Below, piece by piece: positions 1-10,681 of a DNA stretch of 64,000 nt. The stretch spans positions 2,172,001-2,236,000 of the forward strand of contig JAJEKV010000011.1 in the NCBI GenBank assembly GCA_021234155.1, written 5' to 3'. The translations under genes were made by a program, and so were the position numbers. The notes under the pieces are model-generated. The model saw only the letters and a program-made list of their open reading frames with translations. It had not been told where the DNA came from and searched no databases. Within the stretch, counting starts at the first letter, position 1, and the number at the start of each line of letters is the position of its first letter. The stretch is from Isoetes taiwanensis (Eukaryota; Streptophyta; Lycopodiopsida; Isoetales; Isoetaceae).

Positions 1-89
1 TTATCTGATGGGATAAACCTGTCAAGAAGTGTGGAAGGAGTCTAAGAAATAGCGGCCAGCCGATGAGAGACTCCTACTACTTAGACCGG

Positions 90-965
90 TTAATTTGGAC
101 GCTTCAGAGGGCATCCACGAGCAATATGACCAGCTCCTCCACAGTAGAGGCAAAGATTAGCCTCTCTCCGATGCTGCTTTTCGGCAACAGACAAGGGTCC
201 TCGAACTACCCAATCAATCTGCATAGGTTCAGGTCCGGATCTGCTGGATTCTGCAGATGAGATCGGGGCAGGCGTAGTCATATGCGCTTGTGTGATTAGG
301 AAAACTTGACTACATCTCTCTTGCCTACGTTCAAAGAGCCGATTATCACAACAGACTGCAAATCTGATGGCTTCTTCTAGAGTCTGAGGGTCCTTCATAG
401 ACAACAACATATCTTTAACATCTTCATGTAAGCCCCTTTGGAAACAATCTCAAAGTACAACATCATCCCAGGCTACCTACAGTAATTTGACGAAATTCTG
501 ATGTGTATACTGAAGTTGGACAAGAGCCTTGCCTTAGATTGCAAAGTTTTAAGACTGTTGTGCGCTGACGATCAGTGTCTCCAAAGCATACCTCGAGCTC
601 TGCAGTGAAGGCAGGAAAATCTTGCAACTCTGGGGCTTCTTTCTCCAATAAGGGAGCAAACCAACTTAGAGCTGGTCCGTGGGGAGAGAACCAATCAACC
701 CAACTCGTTCCTGGGCCGTGGGATACCTATGAGGATGGAGCTGGATCACAAGCTTGATCTGATTCAAAAAACTACGAAGCTTGGACCGAATGCTGTCAAA
801 CTTCTCTTGCAGGCTAATCTTAGGCTCTGATAGCCTGAATCCAAAGCTAGAAGCAGATTCATGTGAAGCAACACGTTCCTTAAGCTCTTTATTATCCAAT
901 TGCAACTGCTGGCATACTTGAACAAGCTACTGGACCTGCTGCAATAAAGTTGAAACTTCCTCCAT
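90..965 (-). pseudogene. Ty3/gypsy retrotransposon Gag, frame-broken
   Basis: Three consecutive minus-strand reading frames together look like one Gag polyprotein. The proposed start at 965 opens MEEVSTLLQQVQ and leads into a glutamine- and leucine-rich stretch likely to form a coiled coil. The next block has the retrotransposon capsid signature PKISLQEKFD followed by HPHRYPTAQERVGLIGSL. The middle block (648-463) has a capsid-like FPAFTAELEVCFGD and an LRQG motif. The last block (410-90) ends with a CCHC zinc knuckle, CLYCGGAGHIARGC, that would bind RNA during packaging. A stop codon near codon 13 and shifts between blocks mean it cannot make a full Gag. The frame ends at 90, and protease and reverse transcriptase would lie before base 1 if they exist. 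Family assignment rests on the capsid and knuckle pattern and is fairly secure; activity is ruled out by the breaks. Confidence 0.8.
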
Positions 966-1244
966 AGCGATAAAATAGCCAATTATGAGCAAAAGATGCG
1001 TAGGGCAGAGCAGGCAAGAACCGGTAAGGGATTCCAGTTCAAACTATCATGAATTACGCAAAAACAAGGAAAATACGTGGAAAATGTGCAAGAAATACAG
1101 AAGAAATATGGCAAGATCGGCAAAGAATCTGATATATGAACAGGAATCAAGAGCACAATAGCCCGAAGACAAGCAGGAACACGAGACAGATGCCTAGAAG
1201 GCTCAAGACTGGCAGTTGAACCGGAATGGTTTGACAGACGCCTC

Positions 1245-1252
1245 CTTATATA
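1245..1252 (-). promoter_or_regulatory. TATA box of the LTR promoter
   Basis: TATATAAG on the minus strand, about 280 bases before the gag start and about 70 bases downstream of the heat-shock element. A transcript starting about 30 bases further on would have a roughly 250-base leader before gag. Confidence 0.5.
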
Positions 1253-1320
1253 TCTAAGCCAACGGTCAAGATCGCGCCACTCCATAGATGAGATCATGCC
1301 AAGTGTCACGTATGCATAGG

Positions 1321-1338
1321 TTCTAGAATATTCTAGAA
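1321..1338. promoter_or_regulatory. four-unit heat-shock element
   Basis: TTCTAGAATATTCTAGAA is an uninterrupted TTC-nn-GAA-nn-TTC-nn-GAA array. That is the binding pattern for heat-shock factor trimers. It is also a perfect palindrome. It sits upstream of the TATA box in the orientation of gag. Confidence 0.55.
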
Positions 1339-1395
1339 CTGCCTGGAAACAGCCCCCATATGAGAAACACATGAGGGAATATCTTTAACAAATAT

Positions 1396-1465
1396 TGGTA
1401 GTGCACTTGGTAAAGTGTGTGATTCACAACTAGAATTGCGAGTTCAAACCCTGTCGCACTATTGG
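1396..1465 (+). repeat. tRNA-like sequence, SINE head or tRNA relic
   Basis: The segment has an A-box-like GGTAGTGCACTTGG and, about 30 bases on, a B-box-like GAGTTCAAACCCT. I could not fold a proper cloverleaf with an anticodon arm, so it is more likely a tRNA-derived SINE head or relic than a working tRNA gene. Confidence 0.3.
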
Positions 1466-2100
1466 CAAGAGCTCCAGCTGCGTTAGTCTTTCCTTCAAAT
1501 TCTCTCGAGGTACCTTTTGTCAAAAGCATTTGTGATCAGTTTATTTGTGGTGTCCTCTATCAAGGCCCACAATGTGGAAATATGGTCGATGATGGAGTGT
1601 CTATACCTGAACCCTACATGTGTAAGAACGCGTAACTTCTTATCCTCTACCCATGCCATTAGTTGCTGCTTACAAATTCCGGCTAGCAGTTTTGCCGAAA
1701 AATGTGAAGCCCCCAGGTATGCACCTTATCTACTAGGCTTTAATGTCTTTTTTATAGACAATGTAAGGACTTTGTCAAAGTCTTACTTTCAAGGCCACTG
1801 TTCTTCAAAAGAGCTATGTTTGGATGTCTCCCCATTCTTAAAGAGATTGATTTAGCCTGCGACATAAAGAAATTATTCATGTTTGATGTCTGACATCTGA
1901 CATCAATGTAGAGCTTGGTGGGAGCATGTGGACATCGAAAAAACATGGGCCTTTAGGCTTCGTAGTCGACCGCAAGGATTGTTAAGAGGTGGTAGAATAT
2001 GGGTATTACAACATTGCCCAATGGTATGAGGATGGGCAAGATGCTGATAAAATGCTTTGGGAAAGTGGGCAATGGTACTGCCATACACTATGTATAAAGG
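1466..2100. other. no recognisable gene
   Basis: The frames here are short and match nothing I recognise. The end of the stretch merges into the LINE relic that follows. Confidence 0.4.
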
Positions 2101-2660
2101 AAACAAAGAACTATGGGTGCAACATCCATCCCTAAATCTGAAGAAATTTGTGAAATCATGTAAGTAAACTTGAACATTAAAGGGTATTCTCTTGCCTTCC
2201 AAATGGGAAGTTATGGTTTTAGAGGAACAACTTACAGAAATGTGGAAGTGTGCATGACCGGGATATCTTCTTCTTAGTATCAACACATTTCTTTAATAAG
2301 TGATTCACAGCTTTCAAAATTGGACGAGGATGTGAAGCTTCTTTGCCCAATGTGTGAAGCTGAAGTGGAATCCTTAGAACATTGCCTAGTGGAAAGTGTG
2401 GAGCTGCAAACATTGTGAGCTTGGAATATAGACAGTCTTGGATACTTCTTAGGACCAAAGAGTTGTTATTGGAAATTGTTCCTATAAAATGGAATACCAG
2501 AAGGAGGAAGGCCTTCCATATAGCCAGAGTTTGGATAACTTGGTCTATATGGAAGATTCATCTTCTTAAAAGACCAAGAGGAACACATTTCATCTTCATA
2601 ATTGCTGAACTTGATAATTTGAGGACTAAACTAGCTCGAAAGTAAGGGCAAAAATATGGG
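2100..2660 (+). pseudogene. LINE 3' relic with zinc-binding domain
   Basis: In one plus-strand frame, 2341-2400 reads LLCPMCEAEVESLEHCLVES. This is the C-P-x-C-x-E-x-H-C pattern of the zinc-binding region downstream of LINE reverse transcriptases (zf-RVT type). About 100 bases later another frame reads FHIARVWITWSIWK, like the W-x-x-W-K block that follows in plant LINEs. The frames do not join and no reverse transcriptase core remains, so this is the decayed 3' part of an old copy. A related minus-strand relic sits near 22.2 kb and shares the EHCLVE core. The edges are approximate. Confidence 0.5.
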
Positions 2661-3280
2661 GTAATAAAGAATAGTACAGGATGGCGTCATGTAGCTACCC
2701 CATTTCAAATTTGCATGGGTACACTCCTGCCATGTGGCATGTACCTATTTCTCAAAGTAACTAACATTGCTTCTATCCCTATAAAAAAAGAGTTTGTGCT
2801 ATGCTCATATACTTATTGAAGAAAGTATACTGTCAAAGCATACTTACTGATATACAATACACAATTTGATTTTGATCTCTAACTTTAATAGAATTTTATC
2901 TTCTTGCAATGAATGTTTGATACATTCAATGTTTTGGCATATGCTATAATGTCCATGAGGGTCCTGTCTACTTAACCAACACCTAGATCGCGTTAACATC
3001 ATATAAATCCCATATTCTTTTGTGGTTGAAGCCATAACCCAAGTTGCTATGATCAAGAGAGAGTAAGCTGTAAATTCTGTCAACACTCTGTGAGTTGGGA
3101 GAAATTGCGATTAGATCAATGTCACTCTCCCTATAATCATCCGTTCAAACATACAACGAATAGAAGATTACCAATTACGAGTACAAGTTCAAAGCATAAT
3201 AATGTCCTACATGTTCGAACAAAAGTTTCAGCTACATCAAGGTTAACCATTCACTTTATGGTACGCATGGAGATAATAGC
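2661..3280. other. no recognisable gene
   Basis: AT-rich sequence with only short frames. It may include the untranslated tail of the LINE relic just before it. Confidence 0.35.
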
Positions 3281-3478
3281 CAATATATCACCATCGCGGT
3301 AAATGTCGGACATGGGCATGTTATAGCCAGCCTTAAATGGCAAAAAATCCACTAAGTCCACAAAAATGCCGTGTAATTTTTTTTGGGCGTGGCTATAACA
3401 TGTCAGAGACACGGATATACCACGGATATGCCCGTGGCTATAACATGTCGCCGTCCGACGGTGCTCGTGAATATATCA
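3281..3478. mobile_element. inverted-repeat MITE-like element
   Basis: The ends are imperfect inverted repeats: ATATATCACCATCGCGG on the left and the reversed CGACGGTGCTCGTGAATATAT on the right. Inside, the motif ATGTTATAGCCA occurs once forward and twice inverted. There is no coding capacity. A clear target duplication was not seen. It lies just downstream of lipocalin copy 1. Confidence 0.45.
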
Positions 3479-3590
3479 TTGCAGATTACTAAAACGAGAT
3501 ATTAACAACATATAGGATAAAAGAACCTATTTATAATCAGGCATGACACAACCTGTACATAAGGAATTCACTTCCATAAATAGATTCGAA

Positions 3591-4326
3591 TCATCGAGTG
3601 TTAGATTGTTCTTCAACTTCTTGGACGTGGCTTGTCTTCTGAAGACTACTAATATTATAACCCTGCTCTTCGGCAAGCTCCAAAAGTTTACAATATATCT
3701 CTTCTTCTAAATCTGGCTTACGCGAAAGCACCTACATAAAAAACAAATATCAAACATCAGAATCGGAAATCTAGCAAATTTCAGAGCATGAAGAATGGAT
3801 AAACAATTTACACCTACTTCGGAGCATGAAGAATGAACAAAGTTTTACCAGGCAGGTATTTAGATTTCGGAATTCGAATGAGAAACATTTTACCCTAAAA
3901 AACTACCAAAAGCTCCAAAATCCAGAGCATGAAGAATGGAAAAATACTTACCCAAAGATATTTTCTAGAGGGTTGTCCAACAAGAGCCCACTGATAATTC
4001 TCATCTAAAGCCATGACCCAATAATCGCCTGTTACAGGAAAAACTGGCAGGAAAGGGGGAACCCAAAATCGAACAAATAATTTTGCATCTGGGCTCTTGG
4101 GATCGGCTTTCCAGGCAGATCCTTCAATATAGCTTCGTTTTCCGTCAAGCCATGTCTCATTCAGCACATTAACAGAGCCGTCAGGCTTGAGAGTGTAAGT
4201 AGCCGTTGTATTTATGCTCCCTTTTGGCTGAAACTTTGAAGGTATATTTGCAATCTGGTACCATCTTCCCATGTAGCGCTCTAAGTCGAGAATTTTGACA
4301 GTTACGAGGTCATTTTGGCGATCCAT
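3591..4326 (-). CDS. TIL: temperature-induced lipocalin, copy 1
   Basis: Plant TIL lipocalins are membrane-associated proteins that help protect against heat, cold and oxidative stress. Exon 1 (4326-3952, 125 codons) starts MDRQNDLVTVKILD. It has the lipocalin G-x-W signature in GRWYQIA, the plant-type VPPFLPVFPVTGDYW block and the final GQPSRKYLW. A GTAAGT donor follows immediately at 3951. Exon 2 (3731-3591) begins after ATGTAG with VLSRKPDLEEE and ends EQSNTR-stop. The total is 171 residues. I chose the ATG at 4326 because it aligns with copy 2; an in-frame ATG at 4455 would add 43 residues unlike the family. Copy 2 ends WWFKSLLGK and this copy does not: its reading frame stops early and only a degraded DNA trace of that tail follows. 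It may be functional or in early decay. Confidence 0.85.
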
Positions 4327-4474
4327 TTTTGCGGACAGAAATGCGGATCTGCTTTTAGAGGAAACAGCAAATGAACAGACTCTTTCCTTTGGCCGCCGGG
4401 AAAAAATATAAAAAAATAGATTTGGATCAGAACCTTTTTTCCCACCAGCATTCAAGGTAGACTAGTAGGTGGGG

Positions 4475-4481
4475 ATTTATA
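4475..4481 (-). promoter_or_regulatory. TATA box for lipocalin copy 1
   Basis: TATAAAT on the minus strand, about 150 bases upstream of the chosen ATG. This spacing implies a leader of roughly 110-120 bases and supports the start at 4326 over the upstream ATG at 4455. Confidence 0.45.
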
Positions 4482-4499
4482 GGTTTAGGTAATAAGAAA

Positions 4500-4592
4500 A
4501 GGTCGCGAGCGAGCTGTTTCGCTGTGAAACAGTCTGGTGAGCCGCGAAGCGGCGAGCCAGCTGTTTCACCGCGAAACAGTGAGCTCCGACCT
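4500..4592. repeat. paired CTGTTTC/GAAACAG hairpins
   Basis: Two small hairpins with identical 7-bp arms (CTGTTTC...GAAACAG) sit about 45 bases apart. Between them is CCGCGAAGCGG, itself self-complementary. The block is GC-rich in AT-rich surroundings and lies just upstream of the lipocalin 1 TATA box. Confidence 0.5.
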
Positions 4593-4600
4593 TTTTTTTA

Positions 4601-4782
4601 CATAAAAGACAAGAACGGCGACATTTTAGCCCGCCCAACTGGTTTTTCCGGCGACATTTTAGCACCCCGACTGATTTTTCCGGCAGTAAAGACACCTGAT
4701 TTTCAAGTGATCCGGAACAGAACTATTACAGGTTTAAATCTGGGCTGAAAAAGGGCGAAATGTCGCCGTCTTGTCTTTTATG
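4601..4782. mobile_element. MITE with about 25-bp terminal inverted repeats
   Basis: The left end CATAAAAGACAAGAACGGCG and the right end (reversed) CATAAAAGACAAGACGGCGA match with a single indel, and the match continues into GACATTT. The length of 182 bp and the lack of coding sequence fit a MITE. GGCGACATTTTAGC is repeated inside. Confidence 0.65.
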
Positions 4783-6287
4783 GTTTTTAAAATATCCGTA
4801 GTTTGCAAGCCCGGTAGGGGTCAGGCATTCTTGCCATCCCCTTGACCTGTAGAATTTGGTTGCGGTGTTGAAGGCATTTTTGCCATCGAGTTGTCATTCC
4901 TTCCTAGCGGGCTGTCATTCCTGGCAAGAATGGTGAGCCATTTTCTTGATGCATATACTTGACACTAGAGTGGTCCCTTGATGGAAGTGACATGGTCCAT
5001 TTGAAGCGTTCATTAAAAAAATTCATATTTCGAAAAATCTAGTCAAGCCCTTCCTAAGAATTCATAAATGGCAGTTATGCTTCATGGAAAAAATACCTAA
5101 AAATGTACCCGACCTCATTATTGTGAGTTATGCTCAGGTAAAGTCGAGGGGATCAAGTACAAAAACCTGTATGTTTACATGAGGTGAAACTGTCTCCACA
5201 AAATGATTTTTTTTCCTTGGTTATAATGGTATTTTTCTATATGAAATAGAGAAAAAGACCCAAATTTTTTCATATGAATCCACAGTCTGTGAAGGGAGAT
5301 ATTGACATTCGAACATGACAAGGCCAAAGCTGTTTTCTGCCTGCGGGAAACCGATTCCCAGAAGGCAGGTCCAATGTATAAACAAGAACTTTCGCAAAGT
5401 TATGTGTGTCGAGCTCAAATTTGGCATAATAGTAATACACAAGTACTTCTACCAACAAAAAATAATGTTTGGCCTTGAAATTGAAGTTTAGCCTTTCACT
5501 TTTGATTTTAATTTGAGGGAAGTTGTAGAAGTGTCAAAAAGAACTCTACTTGGAAGGAAAAAGGCTTTATGTGGTCCAGGTGAAAATCGCATCATGGAAG
5601 TCTTGAATGATATTAGACAAATGGAAAAAGAATCATAGAAAAAGACCCAAGCATGTGCTCTCAAGAATTCAGGGAAGGTTTATATTTCCAGTCTTATATG
5701 GAGACCAAAGTTGGTCCACAAATTCTAGTTTCACTTGAAAAATAACACACTTATGTTGAAGCAAAAGAAGTTCAAACTTAAGACATGGTCCACATAAATG
5801 ATGCTTTCTAATCTAATCTAACATATATAATTCTCCTACAAATATGCTTTAGGGATATTCTTAATTGATGCTTTCTCCGAAAATTGACACGTACCTTTCT
5901 AAGGAAAAAATAGGGCTTTAAAAAAAAATAGAAAAAAAAAGAAAAAAAACAGCGAAATAAGGGATTTGGCTGGCGTGCCATGCAGCCAGATTTGGCTTGG
6001 CTATGACGCCTTGCGTCGCCATCGCCAGAGCTGGGAAGCGGCACAAGCTCCATCTAATTTGCATCTAATGCAGAGAACTCAGATAGGTATTTGTGATCTG
6101 CTCTTCGCAACAAAAGCTTTGAACATGTAGAAGAAAAAAGCTGGCGCTTCTGCAATCGTAGGCATCCGGCATAGTATTATCTCCAAGGTATACTTCTTCC
6201 TCTGTTCAATCCTCGGTATCCACGATTCTCACTCTGATAGATGCATAAAGCTTCAAAATCCATCCCCGCAGATGATATGACAAAGCC
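4783..6287. other. no recognisable gene
   Basis: Only short frames with no recognisable domains. 4825-4935 repeats GGCATTCTTGCC-like motifs that recur in the foldback cluster near 24.5 kb and near 26.9 kb, so part of this stretch may be an old copy of that repeat family. 5930-5950 is A-rich. Confidence 0.35.
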
Positions 6288-6620
6288 TCAAAGCCGACAA
6301 CTATAAAATACGTTTTTCTTAGATCTCAAGATTTCATCATTAATAGCTTCATGATTGAGGGTTACAAAATAGTGGCCATTATATGAAGCTGATCGATAGA
6401 GTTTGTGCAAATTTGCACACAAATAGCCAGGATTTGAATGCCCCATTTTACTGTGATAGCTGTATTTAGCAGTGACACTACCCTTCCCTATAAGAATGAA
6501 GTGTATCCAGTTTGGATTTATCAAAGATTCGGTGGATTCCAGCCTACGTATAAGGTTTCCTTGGGATTCCTCTGGGTATAAATTGGGTGTAAATAAAGAT
6601 AGGTCGCCCAAACTGCTCAT
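6288..6620 (-). CDS. unrecognised 110-residue reading frame
   Basis: An ATG-initiated frame opening MSSLGDLSLFTPNLYPEE. I recognise no family. It has no signal peptide, no membrane segment and no clear motif. It contains several histidines and tyrosines in its second half. No splice partners or promoter elements were found. Frames of this length occur by chance in AT-rich DNA, so it may well not be a gene. Confidence 0.12.
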   Translation of the reverse strand: MSSLGDLSLFTPNLYPEESQGNLIRRLESTESLINPNWIHFILIGKGSVTAKYSYHSKMGHSNPGYLCANLHKLYRSASYNGHYFVTLNHEAINDEILRSKKNVFYSCRL

Positions 6621-8267
6621 TTCATTTCGATTTATTTATAGGTTTTAACTGTTACAGAAAGCTTGCTAAAGAAGGGGAGATAATCCATATTCACACACTT
6701 GGTTTTTTATTTGTCTTCATGATACTGTTCACCTTTATTTTTGCCTTCTAAATTGCCTACATGGACTGCGCTTGTGTTTCTGAGATCACCCTTTACTAGT
6801 CTGTTTGTCAATGATATAATATTCCATTTTTAACTATAGCAAAAATGCAAGGATTTGTTGCTCTATGCATCATAGTTTACCTGGAATGAGTGCTCAAGTA
6901 TTCGAAGTTTGTGATGTTGATTATTTGTGGTGCCTTATAATTATGTTATGCAGATAATGTACTGATGTAATATTCGTTTGCATGGTGATTGCTATTTTTC
7001 CTAAGCATGTGCGAGTTCTATATTAGATGTTTTATGGATAAAATGAATGGTATTGAGCCTCTCTACCCATGTCTATGACTTGGCTGCAATGTCCAATCCT
7101 CATATTGATGCTCCATACAAAACCATCTAATTAGCCACGGTATTGATGCGTATTGTATAAACAGACCTTTCTTTGTCTTAGCCGGTACTCAAACTTCTAT
7201 ATGTGCTTCCAAGACTTTACCAGCTTATATCTTCTTGTCACTTGCATTAGTTTTAGAGGAGCTTGCACTTGGAAATTTGAGTGTTCTTCTCAATTTCTTC
7301 AGGGTTTGTATGGCTGTCTGTTAATTCTATCACTAAGAATCTCTCAATTTGGTTTCAATTTTTCTATCTTTAACCGTATGATGTAACAATACTTCTTATA
7401 TATCTATGTTTGACCGCATACTATCTCCATCTGCCTCGAAATATACTTCAAATAACTACTTCTTAGAATCTTAACTATCAATCTTCCCTGGAAGAATAGC
7501 TGCTTCTCCAAATTCAAGGCATATATCCCTTGCCCATTCTTCCCCAAATTCAAGTGCAAGAGCCATGATCCTCTGCTAAAACCTTAAAAGAACCTTTTGC
7601 CTGGCATTGCATTGCAACCGGAATGAGGTGAAGCGTTGTAGGGCAGGCTGAGAAAGAAATCAAAGATCATGCAGGGGTCGAGTGGCTTGCTATGCTCTGT
7701 TTCACAGAGCTAGATTTTGGGAAAGAACGGCTCTTTGGGGACTTCTATCCCAGACATAGGTCATGATGACATGGCATCACATGCGCAATAGGGCAATTTT
7801 TGGATTTTTACCTGGTTAAAACTTGAGGTCATATGATATTCGCTAAGCTTGATGCAGCATTTAGGCCAGTAACCACAAGAAGCTGTATTTAATGTCTCCC
7901 TTGCCTATGCCAAAAGAAAAGTGGCCCTATGCAATTCAAGACCTTATTTTCCATGTCCCAACTGTTCTTGTGTTCGTTTTTATCCTCGCACTTTCCTACT
8001 TTATCCAGTGGGTTTCTAAAGAAGGGCTTGACTACCTTTGTGAGATTCTTCCATCCAGCTAGTAGATAAGCAAGCCTGGAGGGTGGTGAACCCAACTAGC
8101 TAGAATAGCCTAGCAAATGCAATTGAGCCCTTTAACCGGCAGCTAAAATTGTGAATATCCAGATATAGCTTATAAGAATAAAATCTAGACAAATACGTCT
8201 CTTAATGCTTGCTTACAAATTGAAACTTGTCTTTTATAAACAGAAGATCTAATAATAGAATGACAGA
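6621..8267. other. no recognisable gene
   Basis: AT-rich sequence. The short frames match nothing I recognise, and no clear repeat was seen. Confidence 0.35.
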
Positions 8268-8990
8268 GAATTCTTGAATTAGGGCTCACATGAAACAGAC
8301 AAAAGCTCACTAGCTAGGCTTTTCATTCATCTCAGCATAATTCTACAATGCTTGAGAGTGGTAGCTGCACATTTGCAAGCTATCCACAAAAAATAAAAAA
8401 ACACAGGCAGTTATATCAGCTGGACCCCAAAACAATTCTACAGATGTCGGTTAAGTGTACCTGCCGAGAGCTTATTATCGGGATTAAAAAACCCTGCCCT
8501 TTCGTGTTTTCAAGGAGAAACCCTAGTGAAAAGCCCGTGGCAACGGGCTTGGACACAACGTAAGGCTGCAAGAAAATGCTCCCACAAAGAAATCCACGAA
8601 GCCTGAAGAAGATAGAGTCGCGCATCCCATTGTACCTGCACATCAACAAACTAAAACATAAAAATAAGAAAATAACAACCTCAAAAAGCGAGGGGCTGGT
8701 CCGCATGCGACGCGACAAAAAACAACATGTACAATAATATACAAAATTAAGGGAGGGCAGATGGGAGTCAAGGGAATTGCTAAGAGAGGAGAAAACGCAG
8801 ATAAGAAGTCAATAAAGAACCTGCAAGAAATAGCGATCCCTAAACGAACCAGGGAACCAGAAAATGCATGCAATGCATACATGCATGGGAGAGATGCATG
8901 CTCGCCCTATTCGAGAATACCAATCCAATGGCTCGGATCGATGGCATTCTCGAATTAGGGCTCGCATGAAATAGACAAAAGCTCCCGACA
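8268..8990. repeat. segment bounded by a 45-bp direct repeat
   Basis: A motif of the form ATTAGGGCTC(A/G)CATGAAA, continuing into AGACAAAAGCTC, is present at about 8278-8315 and again at 8953-8990. The enclosed part has GGGATTAAAAAACCCTGCCC near 8480. A matching motif occurs in the LINE 3' region near 27.2 kb, which suggests retroelement-derived sequence here. Confidence 0.4.
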
Positions 8991-9345
8991 AAAAGAGAAC
9001 TTCCTTATCAAAATGAGATCGAGATCGAAGGTCGAAGTATGATGGCTAAAAAAGAGACAAGATCGTCGGGGAAGAACATGCCACAATATGGAAATAGACA
9101 CCAAAACTGTCAAACCAAGTAGGGAGAAGCCCCTCCCCTGCCTGGTGTCAAAGAAAGAGAGTCAACGAAACTGCTGAGAGAGGAGAAAATGCCGATGAGA
9201 AGTCGATGAAGAACCTGCAAGAAATAGCGATCCTCAAATGAACCAGAGCCCCAGAAAATGCATGCAATGCATGCATGCATGGGAGAGATGCATGCTCGCC
9301 CTATTCGAGAATACTGATCCGATGGCTCGAATCGATGGCATTTTT
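8770..9345. repeat. about 200-bp direct duplication
   Basis: 8770-8945 and 9150-9345 are diverged copies of one sequence. Both contain AACCTGCAAGAAATAGCGAT and the ATGCATGC-rich stretch followed by GGGAGAGATGCATGCTCGCC. The offset is about 385 bases. No coding function was recognised. Confidence 0.65.
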
Positions 9346-9948
9346 GGAAGCCATGGAATGCATCTTTGATAATGAAGTTTTTATGGCTACTTATCAATTG
9401 GAAACTATGCTAACTTAGACATTGTATTAGTGAAACATAGCATACGTTTGCATGCACTTGGGCTAGTAGAGATGATGCCCACCAAGTACTTAATTTGCCA
9501 AGGATACTTTTCATATATTTCTTCCAAGTCATTTGTTATGCAAAATATATTCTTGCAACTCGTGACATATGCACTGATCACTATTGGCAGATAGGATGAG
9601 CTCAATTATTTGATTAAGATTTGTATGTACATAGGTTTTCTTCACTCAGACATGTTCTCAAAGTTAGTTTGTGAAGCTCCTAGTTGGAGACTTTTTGGCT
9701 CAATTACTAGCATCAATTTTCAGAACATTATTGCTCTTCAACCTAAGGCTAGATGGCTAAAGCTTTATTTTGGATAAAATACCTATTCCCCTTGTCATAT
9801 GAAGCTTTGTTTCTTTCATTGGAAGACCAACTTTTCATGCGTGAATCTGCTAAAAACTCGAAAGATGACATGCATAATTAGGCAAATGCAATATACGCAA
9901 AAACTATCTTTTCTTAGCTAACATGATTCTAACTATCCACGATGTGCT
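9346..9948. other. no recognisable gene
   Basis: AT-rich, short frames only. Nothing recognised. Confidence 0.35.
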
Positions 9949-10046
9949 AGGGAACCTGCCGACTGAAGAGGTTTTCGGCCGTAAACTGGCAGGCGGCACC
10001 GCATGCTAGTTTGTAGCCGAAAACCTCGACAACTGGCAGGCTCCCT
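9949..10046. mobile_element. foldback element
   Basis: Imperfect inverted repeat of about 97 bp. The core arms GAGGTTTTCGGC and GCCGAAAACCTC pair perfectly over 12 bp. The outer parts (GGAACCTGCC against GGCAGGCTCCC) also pair with small mismatches. It is non-coding and probably a small foldback MITE. Confidence 0.55.
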
Positions 10047-10089
10047 CACGTAAGGCGCCGGGAATGGAAAATTCCGGTGACGTGGCCAG

Positions 10090-10094
<5 letters not shown>

Positions 10095-10120
<26 letters not shown>
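10095..10120. repeat. poly(T) run of 26
   Basis: Uninterrupted T tract. It could be the poly(A) tail of a minus-strand retroposed fragment, but no target duplication was found to support that. Confidence 0.8.
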
Positions 10121-10233
10121 GCTAACTTCCATTTCTTTTTCTCCTTTTGTCGTGCGATGATGGTGGAGTTCCGGAGCTTCGACATTGGTGACCTTCGTCG
10201 TCGCAGAGGCGTTTACAAATTTGTTTGCTACAG

Positions 10234-10681
10234 TTATAAATTAAGATTGTATTTTGATTCGGAGATTTGAATGGTTTTCCATGAACAAGGAGCCCCTAAA
10301 GTTATATTATACGTGTACAAAATCAACACCATATAGTACATTGCCTCAAATCCTATAGTATTTTGCAAACTGTATTATACAGTATGTTAAAACTTGTACA
10401 GGCATACCCCATAAACGAGGATCTCTATGTACAGTCTAGATCGAGAAATAAAGGGCATATATGCTTATCCAACAGCTCTCGATGCCCGAAGTCAACTCCA
10501 TGTGAATATGCACCCAAATCAAAGGGGGGTTTAAGGGGGAATTTAATTTTAAAGTAATTGTAAGGGTTTGTGTTAAATCTAACCTCGATAATTATAGCAA
10601 GATTATCTACAATTGGGCCTACACCTTGTTCATGGAAAACCATTGAAATATCTGAATCAAATATACAATCTTAATTTATAA
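10234..10681. mobile_element. element with about 57-bp terminal inverted repeats
   Basis: Left arm 10234-10290 (from TTATAAATTAAGATTGTAT to CCATGAACAAGG) is inverted at 10624-10681 with about 90 per cent identity. The roughly 330-bp centre has no coding frame I recognise. The long arms and short length fit a non-autonomous DNA transposon. No target duplication was identified. Confidence 0.6.

Larger units (their letters stand above)
966..1400 (-). repeat. probable LTR and leader of the gag element
   Basis: This stretch lies directly upstream of gag on the same strand. It holds a TATA element and a heat-shock element in promoter order, as expected for an LTR U3-R-U5 plus leader. I could not find a tRNA primer-binding site or define TG...CA ends, and no second LTR is in the window, so the boundaries are only approximate. 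Confidence 0.4.

Noticed and set aside
3895-4455. Lipocalin copy 1 as a single 186-codon frame starting at 4455
   Set aside because: The N-terminal 43 residues and the sequence after YLW do not match the family. The donor, the exon 2 match and copy 2 support a two-exon gene starting at 4326.
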